Assembly (NCBI GenBank): GCA_029168955.1 | Contig: JAPDOI010000293.1 | Coordinates: forward strand, 62,001 to 126,000 | Source: Aplectana chamaeleonis | Taxonomy: Eukaryota; Nematoda; Chromadorea; Rhabditida; Cosmocercidae | Direction of reading: 5' to 3' | Length of the DNA stretch: 64,000 bases | Shown: positions 23,401-35,400 of the stretch, piece after piece | Layout: each line of letters starts with the position of its first letter | How positions within the stretch are numbered: the stretch's first letter is position 1 | The notes under the pieces: model-generated | What the model saw: the letters and a program-made list of their open reading frames with translations, nothing else | Told to the model about the DNA's origin: nothing | Database searches by the model: none | Made by a program: the position numbers and the translations under genes

Positions 23401-26400
23401 CTTTTACGCGTAGGCTCTTTTCCAGAAGCGGTTGGATTTATGCAGATCGGAACATGACCCATGTGGCCAGAAATTCCAGGTCAGGCCGAACCACTTTAGA
23501 GTACAGAAGGCGAAGGTTTGATATGGTTGTAATGTATAAGATCGTTCATGGGTGTGCTGGTATCAAGGCTAGCCGGCTGTTCAACCTGAGGCCGTCAACC
23601 ACTAGGGGAGCGCCGGTGAAATTGGCGCTTTCTGGGGCTTTGCGTAATGTTAGACAGCACTTTTTTGTCAATAGAGCGGGTTCTTCTTCCAACAAACTCC
23701 TACGGTTAGTCTTAGTAATTGGGACATTCACTACTTTCAAAAAGAGCTTGAGAGCTATCTGTTATCCCAAAAGCGATCTTTATAGGGTCTGATGCTTCGC
23801 TGGGTCGTACGTTTTGCAATTGTTATTTATCATATAGTCGTCTCCTGCCATTCCTTGTTGAGGGCAGTGGTTCGTTTTTTTTTCTCTTGTTTTGTGTTTT
23901 TATCGTTCCCACGGGTTCCCGTGTAATAAATGAAATGAAATGAATGAACAGAAAGCAGAATAGCGGGGTAGCGAAAAGTAAACTGCCAATTCAAACACCT
24001 ATTAGAACTTTGACGAGCTTTGCCAAATTCTGAAAAATTCTGCAGTTAATTTCAGTATAAAGAATGTGTATACAAGACACGCGTGCATCTTGGTAGTGAC
24101 ACCGCCCCTGAAATGTTACCTTACGCTGTTGACTAACATAGAGTAGGCTAATGTCTGACAACTGTCGAATTTCCATCGAAATAAATATTCGCTATGGTAG
24201 AATAACACGCCCCATTCCGTGACCGCGCTCTAAACCCATCGTCCCCGAGCAAATTCGTAGGGGGACGCCATCCCCGCTAAATGTGGGCGGAGCCCGTCCC
24301 CCAAAGATCGCGGGGAGAGATGTGCATGCCGGGGATGACTCGGGGTCGTCCCCATCCCCGCGCGGGGACGCTCGGGGAGAAGTATGCATACGGCCCCTGG
24401 AGAGGGTAGGCTTCCATATTTGTGATTGCCTTAACAGAAGGAGTTACATGTCCCAGAAGACTTTAGCGACGTTTCGCCGAGTGAACTCTACTCTTCACGT
24501 CTTTTTTCAGGCTCCAAGCAAAGCGACCCAACGAGAAAATTAGTCGATGAGAGTCAGTCCATTGCCTTTCTACTATTTCCGTTTTAATGATTAGTGTTTT
24601 TCATTTTGGTTCAAAATCTATGCACAAAAAATTGTTCAATATTTTCGTCCATAAAACATCAAATTAGCACAGAGGAGTTTCTGTCCCATAATTTTACAAC
24701 CTTTTGTCGATTCTTTGCACATTCCATCCTTTGCGATATCCCGATGACTCCTAGATGATTTCGTAGAGGTCACAATATATCCCTTTGTAAATGTGCAACG
24801 TATCCACCCCGAGCTTTCATGTAGCCTTTAAGATCAGACTGTAGACTACGAATACGCAGACTATGACATCACGAAATGTCAATGAAAGACACGAAACGAT
24901 GGACACCAACTAACTGGGCTTCCGTAATGGCACAAAAGGCTAGGATATTTAGCCTGGAATCGCCGAGTATGATCACTCATCTCTTCGATAACCATGCGAA
25001 ATTTTATTCAAAACTGGCGCGCTTCTGGCCCGTTCCGCTTTCCAAAAATCATACAAAGGGAAGCGTAACGCGGAAATTTCGGTTCTATGGATATAGAAGC
25101 AGCTCATCAATAACTGAGAATTTTTCGGGCCTCGCGTTACGCAAAGCGCTATTACGCGTGTTCAGGGCGTTTCGCATCCGGGAACAAAATTGCTTCAAAA
25201 CCCGATTACTGTAATTCCCTCATTTTATCCCGCTTCCAACAAATGGGCCTCACTTCCGTGTTCAGGACCCCGAATAACCCCCACATGCAAAATTTTAGCC
25301 AGATCCGGGACTTTTTTCTGAACACCCTGAAAACAGTTCGTAATAAGTATTTTGACCGAGCTGAAAAACTCCTCCTCTGCAAAAAGAGCAAGAGCTTTCT
25401 CTAGCAGCTACAAACTTCGCTTTAAAAACACTCTCACCATAGGAGTGCAAATGGTCGATCTAGCTCTGTAAATACATATGTGCACATAGATAAATTTGCT
25501 AAGACGTTTTGAAATTCATGCTTGTAGCTGCAAAACAAACTATCCCAACTGAATTATGGAAGGTTTCCTTCGTAGTCCGAAGAGGAAAGGGTGATCCATC
25601 GGGCGATTTTCAGGGTATTAGAGAAAAAAATTCGAATTCGACTCAAAACTTCTTTCTTACTCAGAACCCTGAACATGAACCTGACGTCCATTTCTCCATA
25701 TTTCAAGGCTTACGGCAAGTTACGGTTAGTATAATCTCTGTTGGCAGGGAAGAGCTACCTCAAAACTCCGAAAATCGACGAATAATGCTCAGATTCGCGT
25801 TCAGCATCCCAAGTAACCCCCACAGAGGAATTTTCAGCAAGATCTGTGACCTTTACCAAAATACCGTATACCCACCGTAACCTACCGAAACCTAGCGAAA
25901 ATCGCTACACATGGTAAAGCAGACCGTTGTCCCGTCACCGACGAGGCTCCTCCCCCTCCAACGAGACCATAATATTCAAATATTTCGATGTGCCCTCCCC
26001 AAAGTGATTTTTTGAAGTTTTTTTTCGACAATTTCGGGACTTGAAATTTTTATGAATGTTTTAGTTCTTCTATTTTTTTGTTTTTTTTTTGTTACTGACA
26101 CTAAGTTTCTTACTGAAAAGCCTAGAGAAGTTGCAAGTTACTTCTATCGAGAGCATTCCCAAAAGTTCCCCTTTCAGGTTCCACATTTCTACGCCCCCCT
26201 CACAAATTCCCAATTTTTAGAAAATTTCTACGTTCCTACCGTTGTCCCGCGGGACATCAACCGCCTAACAACGAAGCTAAACGGGCCTCCGATTCGTGTT
26301 ATGCCCTGCACGTCACCTCTACAGAGAAGTTTCGACAAAAATCCATCATAAGGTTTTGGAAATGATCAAAAGTCACGTTTCGCCTCAAAAATTTGCCCTC

Positions 26401-29400
26401 GGTGGAAGAGGCTGCAAACCAAACCTGTCAAAGAAAATTTTCCTGTTCGTGTTCAAATCCAAGTCAAATCACTTCCGAAAACCCCGGTCCAAAGCTGTTC
26501 CAATCAGTGCTTTCGCAATGAACTCTTTCCCCCTTCACCCTCGGCCTCTCCCAATCGTCCCCTCTTCACTGAGAGTACTTTTGGTAAATATTGATGGCCA
26601 GCAAGAGCCTCATGACTCCTCTACCAGCAGCACTTTGTGTATATGTATGCGCGTTCACATGAGCTGCACGCGCGAAACCCTGCCCCGTCCTATTCAGTGG
26701 ACAAAATTAGAGTCCCTATATTCAGAAAGCATTAGCGAAGTGCAGACCAAGCACATTCTCCGCAGACAAATAAAGCCTACTTAAATGCTATGTAAACGAA
26801 GTTTAGCAAAAAGCCTGACATTGTTTCGTGCAAAAAGGGCTTCAGATGGGAAGTGTCTAAACGGTTTATCGCAGCTGCGAATACAACATATTCGAGTATA
26901 TCGACCGGTCAACTGGGGAAAAGTTTAGAGTTTCTATGAGTTTTTTTAACCATTTGTGTCCAATCGACATGGTCCATATTCCACTTGTCGGACCAAAAAT
27001 GCCAATCAATTAACCCGAAGATTGCCAACGGTGGTCAAATGGGCCGCTGAACACCAAAATGAGGTCCACTCACAGCTCTGCTAGAATACATTTCAGTAAG
27101 TTCAGTTCAACAAATTCAGCCACACTGAGCTACCGTAACCAACTATCTCGAGCTTAGAACTCCTATGGACCAGCGATCGAGTCAAAGTTATCCTCTGGTT
27201 CTGAGCCCAATTTACTCTGTTCCTTCGCGCGCTTGCGCGGAGCGAGGGTAGAGACAGCGAGAAAGTGTGGGGAGAAGGAGACGCAAAGTACGCGCACAGA
27301 CGCACGCGATGAACGGAAATAAATTCCATTCGGAAATAGAGGACACATACACCACATCGCCTCTTACTAGGGACTGCTTTGAAATTCCCTTGGCGATTTG
27401 GAAAACAATGTTGTCGTTGCTGTAGGCCTGTAACATTACATGAATGACCCATGCTTTAAATTTCCTAGATAGCTGCGGGGAGTCCGAAAATGGACTGCTT
27501 CACAAAAAGGTAAGGGTAAGGTCCCATCAGGGAATTTTTGGAGTGTTCCAAAAAAAATTCTTCGCATTCGGCTCAGAGCTTTCAACTGGGGGTTATTTAA
27601 AGCGACGAATATGAATCCGGGGTCTAATTGTCGCCAGACGAAGGGTTACTGTAGATTACGATAGGCACAATGTTTTTTAACTCGCGCTACATACCTTAAA
27701 AATTCGAAAAATGGACCTCGTACTGATCCTGATTATCCGTCCCAGCCTACTGCGCGGCGAAAACCGTCGCGCGCGCGGCGAAACGTGCCGAACGCGGCAG
27801 TCAGCTCGTCGCGCGCGCTATTTCGCATTGGGTCGCGCTTACGAACAGCTACGAATTCAGCAAAAACGGTGTTTTCGTTCATCCGGTGGCAAACAGCGAA
27901 GAAATACTGCCACATAATACAATTCGCAGTATGTAATTAACAACTAGATGGCACAACACACATAATTGCTGCTTAAAAAGACGAAAATGGGAAAATTCTA
28001 AATATTAGGCCAAATACCATTCAACCGATGATCGGGAGATTATGTCGACAAATTCAAAACAAAACTTCCTATAGGTGAAGGTAGGAATGATCTGCTCCGT
28101 TTCGAAGGAATTCAGAACATTTCACGTAACTTATTCCAGTGGTCGCATTATTATTTTCGCCCAAACATGTAATGGGTTATTTAACATGCTTATCGCTAAT
28201 GAAAAAATGCCGCTCTCTGGTTTCCAAAAAACTCCAGTAGGCCTTGACATGTTCATTAAAGTGTTCAGAGTTGTTTTAGTAGCTGCATTCTAACTTCAGC
28301 GCCCAACCGAGAAAAACCCTATGATCAGTTCAGAAAACTCTTTAGCAGTTTCAAACATGGATTTGAAAACTTCATAAGAAGAACAATAACTGGTATGAAA
28401 CACGCTGGAAACGGCGTAATCGGCCAACTATCTTTCGCTAGTGTTTTTCCAAAGGGTCTGCATGGCTTAGGCTTCCAAAACGGTTCGAGCCATAGTGAAG
28501 CGTTTTTTCGATCGACTACGCTTATTAAGAGGAGTCGAGAGATATTTTCGCACCCTCGCCACAACTGGAGTTTGTTTCTAATTGATCCAAAGCACAAAAA
28601 ACTGGCATTACGTCACCTACAGTAATCGTTCAACCACAGAGGTCCTGTACAGAACCAAATCAATTTTGATATGGCCTAAATTTGCTCTAATAAGCATATA
28701 TTTTGTATACAAAGTATACTTCCAACAACGTCAACAACATCTGCATCTACACAATACCGATCATGCCCGAGATGTGAGAGGATCATGTTGAAGAAGAACC
28801 TGTTTACTCATTTGAGGCAGGTTCACAAGCTCAATCCCGAAGAGCTTCGTAGACCTGCTTATCAAGGCCGTTGAGGATATTTCCGGCTCAGTAGAAGTAA
28901 ATGTGAGATTTCCGCTCAAAAAAAAAAACAGGAAGATGAGAAGGCACGTCAAGACCGCATGTAATAGCTACATTTAAGGAACGCCGCCGTATTGTTAGCT
29001 GTGCATTCCGTGTACAAGAGACGCACAAGCGCCACCGTAGAGCTGATGCGTATTATGCGGAAACTGATGCAGTGACTGAGGTATCTGAAGGCATCTGGCA
29101 CGTGAAGAACAGGGACCACACGAAAACGTACGAAGTGGTGTGGGACGGCCCATGTTCTTGCAACCCCACGGTAGGAAGTTTAAAGCTCAGAATGAAATAA
29201 GCAAAATGAATTTATTCAGAGAAACATCCACTGTTTGTCCTGTGGAGTGTGTGCGTACGCTTGGAGCTGTACATGCTCCGATAACAGGAGTGGGATAAGC
29301 TGCAGCCACAGGCACGCGGTCAATATCAAAATATCGAACTGCGGTGCTCCTCTGCTGCAAGCTTCAACGTCTCGAAGTTTGGAGGATTCATTTCCACCAC

Positions 29401-32400
29401 AAGAATGTTTTATAGAAGACATGCCAGTAGTTAATGACGCACAAGTTCGTCGTGAGGAGCGTTACCAGCTCTTAACTAGTATCAAAAGCGTGAGTGACCT
29501 ATGACAAAGGAAGCGTTACCGTTCTCAAATCCCAGTGAATTCAGACTTACGCAGCTGTAGAGACACTGGCCACGTCGTACGCTAAGGTGGATAGCGAAGA
29601 GGCTAAGCAGAAGCTGGAGGAAATTCTGGCACAGTTACAAATTGCTGAACTTTATCAGGTGATACAATTTTAGAGTGGTTGGTGCAGATCTAGTTGGGGG
29701 GGGGGGGGACACTCGAAAAAATCTAGTGATTCATCCAGGAAAATGGAAATATCTGGTGATATCAGATGCCTGATAACGTAATCAGTTATTATTAACTGGA
29801 AGGCTATAGAATTCTCCGATTTCTTAGAGCGGTAACACTAATTCTTCATTTAGAATTGACGAATTCCTGAGCTTCATGATGTATTTTTCTTTTCAAACGA
29901 TGAATTGAAGCTCCACTGCAGAGATTGATCTTTATAACCTCCTTTATTGCGACGTTTCGGGTCGTAGACCCTTCGTCAGGCGGGTTGGGTGTTGTTTTTG
30001 CGAAAACGGTACTGGTGTTGGATGACCGGTTCTAACCCGAGACAGACGGCATTTGCCGTTCTAACCCGAGACAGACGGCATTTGCCGTCTGTCTCGGGTT
30101 AGAACCGGTCATCCAACACCAGTACCGTTTTCGCAAAAACAACACCCAACCCGCCTGACGAAGGGTCTACGACCCGAAACGTCGCAATAAAGGAGGTTAT
30201 AAACATCAATCTCTGCAGTGGAGCTTCAATTCATCGTTTGAAAAGAAAAATACTAATTCTTCACTTGAATTCTGGGTGCCCCTTCCAAACTAGTTTTGCA
30301 CCGAATCGTTTTCGAAGTGGCAAACTCAAATAATTTTCCTCATTTCAGCGCAGCAAATTGAAGAAGCCGAAACAGGCCGCTGCTGACCTCCACAAAGAGC
30401 TTCGAATAATGAGGGGGTTCGCCCCTGATGGACTAGGCTGACACGGAATCGTCAACCTAGACGCGAACATACGTCAATATTTTCCTTGACTGATTGTACA
30501 GTTTTTGCTCTTATGTTGTTGCGGGGTTTTACGCAATGTACTCCGAACCCTTACAAAGAAGAATGGAAATACTACGCCTGCTAGACAATATTGGTTTTTT
30601 ATGCCACCCCCACTCCACGAAATAAATTGTTGAAACTTCACATACTATCCACACATGGAACATGATTATTTCAATAAGACAATACAAACGACTCCTCTTT
30701 GATGATAAATCGCCAAACTCTTCATCTGGGTTCACGTTTCAAGAGACACGTGACTACCAGTGAAAATCTCGGAATATACACAACAAATAAGTAGATGCGG
30801 CCCTACGTTACTGCATAGACGAATGGCTCCAAAAGATTGGCAGATGAATAGAACGTCAAAAATAAAGAAGGAAATGGCTGGAACCGGAAAGAGTGATCAC
30901 TCAATATAAATCGAGGCGGCCGATGTTTTGAGCAGTTGCCGCGCTCCATTGAGATTTCCACGCACGCGACGCAGCCGCAACGCGCAGTAGGCTGGGACGA
31001 ATAATGGGCATCCCTCGTACTCATGCTCGGCGTTCCAAATAACACCCACAGAGAAATTTGGAGTAGAATCTGAGACTTCGACCAAGCTACCGTCTACCCA
31101 ACGTTGCATTTTTTCAAGTATTGACAAATGGGCCTCAGAATCGTAATTAACATCCCAAACAACCCCTAGTAAAACGTTCCAAGCTCCACCCTAAAAATTG
31201 TCAATCGTGAACTCATTTTCACTACGCAATGCTATGAAAATGCCCACATTTGAAAATCTCCTGCAGATCTCTGAAGCATTTAAGGGATCGAAGAATGGAC
31301 TATCAGTGCTATGCCCCGCACCAACAACTACCACTACGCGGTTTCATGAAATCCCAAGGGAAAGGTAAGGTAAGCCCTAGTTAGAGGCAATGTTCATGGT
31401 CACAGACGGTTTTCAGATTTTCCAAGTTTTGAAGTGGGCAAGTTCACGAGATACAGGCTTGTAAGGAAAAATTCCTACAAAACCCTCAAATACCGGAGTA
31501 AAACTGATTAAAGAGACCTCAGAAATATTGAAACCTACGCCCATATGGTGTACTTCGACTGACTGCAGACATAGCGTCGAACCAATCGTCGGAAGTAGTT
31601 TCAAAACTCTCAAGTAATTGGCTTTGTTTTCTGTTTCTTGTACCGAAAACTCTTTCAAAATAAGATGGCACAATGCGCATGCTTGGATTTAAGAATCTTA
31701 CGGGATAAAGAGCAGCCTTAAATTCGACAACTGCTCATCTGGTGAAACGAACGGTGGACATCCGTTATAAGACGGCAGGGTTGAACATGCCGTTGTGGCG
31801 ATTTTTGACGTGGCAACGACCCCCCACTTAACTTTTTTTTTAAATCTCAACATTTTACCCCCCGGGACTAAGGATTTCTAAAGTTTTAGTTAGTGTCTAA
31901 TTGTCAATTTTGTCGAAAAATTGTCAATTTTTAAACAGCTTCTCTGTATATAACCTGCTTTTAAATTGTTGAAAATGCATACACCTCGTACGCGACTGAC
32001 TATTCCTGTCTCATTTTACATTACCATGTGGTTTGAAAGAATCCTATTTTTTTCCCAAAATTTTACGACCCCTCCCCAAATTTTAATTTTTCCTGAAATT
32101 TCCAAACATTTTACGACGCCACGTTGTGAACACTCACAACGCTGCTCAACCGTGTAAGACGGGCCGGAGTGAACCAATGGGTCGGATGATCCACGAGATT
32201 TTCACCCACTTCCTGTTCGTTTTTGTCGTACTTCCGCTCTTGCTCTTCTCGAGGGGACGCGAAACTTACGTTTTCGCAAAAAAAACGGACAACTTTTTCA
32301 TCGTATACGCTGCTCTTAAACAGTAGAAAAAGTTAAACTAACAGAAATAAAAATGCCGGAGTAATACATGCACGTCGTAACTCACCATGATCGGCTCGGT

Positions 32401-35400
32401 CGTTGTGGTGATGGTTTCCACGGCCACATCGATCTCCACGTTCACGATTATCAGATCTCTTGGTAGTATTTGCGGGAACAATATGTCTCTCTTGATATAC
32501 GATACATAATCCGAATGTGATGGATTTGGATGTATCCGCATCTAAATACGATTATCTATACAGAAATTCAAATAGAAAATTACCAAAACCATCACAAAAA
32601 TCCATTTGTCTTACATCAATCTCCTTCAACTCCGCCGTCCTAAGCATAAACCTCGACTTGAAGCCAATTTTCGTCGACTTCGCATTGCTATTCACCTGAA
32701 AAAAATAAGAATTACCCAATGTATTAACACTATTAGGATTGAAAAATCCATCTAAATCAACTCACAACACGATTCAAACATAAAAACACGAAATCCTTGT
32801 TGTTCTCGCCGTTCCCCTTCGGATAGATCTTGATCGACCACGTTAGCGTCTCATCACCTCTCGACAAATATACAAAATTCTCCAAATACTCTTGATAGCA
32901 ATGTGAGAAGTTCTTCACCGTCCAGCTATGATTCACTTTCTGAAACCAACTTAACAGTGCTCGCGAAGGAAATTGTAAGGCGTTTGTAAAAATCCGACTA
33001 AGTCTGTTTTAGCTTTACCCTTGTACACATGAAAAAATGTTATAACACTGCTATCCCGAAGTCTCATTGGTTTAAAAGGCTAGTGGGAACAATGAAGCTA
33101 ATCGCATGAGGGTAACAATAACTAGACCATCTCAACAGCCCCTGTTACGGTGTAGCTATTGTAGCTGACCGGGAAGCACTGACAAGGGAGGCTTGATACC
33201 TCCCGGTGGCGATTTATAAAATCGTGTTGTCGTTGCTGTAGGTCTGTGAGAGTATATAAATGACCCGTGCTTGGAATTGGCTAAATGTCTGCGAGGACCC
33301 CAAAAGCGGCATTTTTATTGCTTCAAAAAAGGTAAGAGTACCTACCCATCAGATTTTTTGGGGTGTTCAGGAATACATTTTAGGATTCGGCTCAAAACTT
33401 TCAACTGATGATTATTTAGGGCACTAAACCCGAATCTGGTGTCTATTCCTCGCCAGACTTAGGGTTACTGTAGGTTACGGTAGGCATAATGCCTTTTAAC
33501 TGGCGCCACATACCTTAAAATTTCGAAGATTGAAAAAGGGACATCAAATTCGTTTTCAGCGTCCCTATTAACACCCGCAGTGAAATTTCGAGTCAAATCT
33601 GAGACTTTGACCGAGCTACCGCATTCCCACCGTAACCTACCGTAATTTGTCGAAAATCGGTCATTGGGTTGCAGATTCGTGTTAGGCAGCCCGAATAGCC
33701 CCTACGTACAAGTTTTGAGGCGATTTGATCGTAAGATTCTCGAAATCGTCAAAAGTCGCCTTTGGCCAGCAAAATGTCCCCAGTTTGAAAGCTTCGGACC
33801 AAATCAGATGAAATGTTTGAAATATTGACAAATAGGCCTCAGATTCGTGATCAGCTCCCAAAACAACCCATAGAACCAAGTTTTAGGCTCAACCGAAGAC
33901 AATTTTTCGAACGCCCTAATGATTGCAAGGTTGATCAGGGTTGCGACTCGGCGCGACGAGGGTCGTAAAAATTTTGGAAAGGTCAGCGATGACCGGACTA
34001 GGTGTTGACGAGTAGTTGGATTGTGAAGATTTCACAACAAAGCTGGGACCCACGCTCATTCATGAATCCCAGCCCAGAAAAACATGGTTACAGCGGCAAG
34101 CGGGGTTGCGAAATTTCGCAACGGGGATGGTGGGGGTCGCAAAAATTTCGGAGCAAAATGAAGGTTTGGTGGAAATATCTCAAAAAGACTCAATATTTTA
34201 GGTCACCAAAGGGAAGGGTCGTAGCGTTCCTCTGGTTTTTGACTTCTGAGCCCGACTACTGAACGAATTTTCTGTTTGACAGTTTTCGCGATGAAGTATG
34301 AAACGCACAGAAATGGCGCCTTGGAGGGGTCGCGAAAAAATTGAAGAATTACGCAGCGCCCTGCCTGACCCTGCATGGTTACATGGGTAGTTCCGGCAAT
34401 CGGGTCTGGTTGTTCCCTTGTTGGTCACCTTTGGCACCGTGAAAAAATCTGAGCAATTTTTCGGCCTCTGCAGCAAGAGAACTCAGTAGAGCTACTCAGG
34501 TACTCAGGGCGACGGCCGGCGAACCTCTATGCCGAAAACGACGGCCGGCGCCCCACATTTCGAGGATGCCGGCCAGCGGCGAACCATGCTGCATGCGACG
34601 CACACGCAGCGCGGATATTGGCTCGCCCGCGAACCACAGAACACGCCACGCCATCTTCAATTCGGCCGGTTGGAAAGACGATTGATAATGATCACAACTG
34701 ATCACGTCGTAACGTGGTTATCACGTGCACAACCGGTATAAGAGGCGCATCATCTCACTAGAGTCCTCAATCGGCATTCTACTACCGGTCGTGGAAGGTG
34801 ACTTCGAATCACTCCGGAGGCCAGCATATTTTTGACTGCTGAGGGAATAGGGGTATCCCCACGGCTGGGGGGGGCGGTTTTCGCCGCAATCCGCGGGGAG
34901 GGTGGTTCCTCACCGCGGACTGCGGCGGGGCGTTTCTCCGCCTTGGGGCCGGGGTGACATGCTCGAGGTAAGCAATAATACAAATAGTGATCGCGGGCCA
35001 TCTGGTAAAGGTCGGCGGACCGTCGACATAGGGCTGGCCGGCCAACCAGAGGCGGGCGGCCGGAGGACGGAAACCGCGGGCCAGCTGGGAAAGGTTCGCC
35101 GGTCGTCGTCCTGAGTACCTGAGTATGTGCCCCTCTTGGTGACCACAATTTTAAGATTTCTACGACCCTTGCTAAAATTTCCACACCTGCCATCAAGCAG
35201 GGCTGCGACTTGGCGCAACGAGGCGTAGTAAAAAAAATTTGAAAAAAAAAATCTCTTGGGGGGCGAGAAAAGGGTCGTAACGATTGCGTCTCACTCCACA
35301 ACTGAATCTGATCATACCATGTCAGTCTCCGTTTCTTAACGGATCATGAGGTAAGCTGTATCCGAAAATGACCTGGAGTTTCTGTCATTGGGGCTCAAGT

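Noticed and set aside
34750..35301. 183-codon minus-strand ORF in GC-rich DNA
   Set aside because: It spans the boundary of two nested transposons and has no motif.
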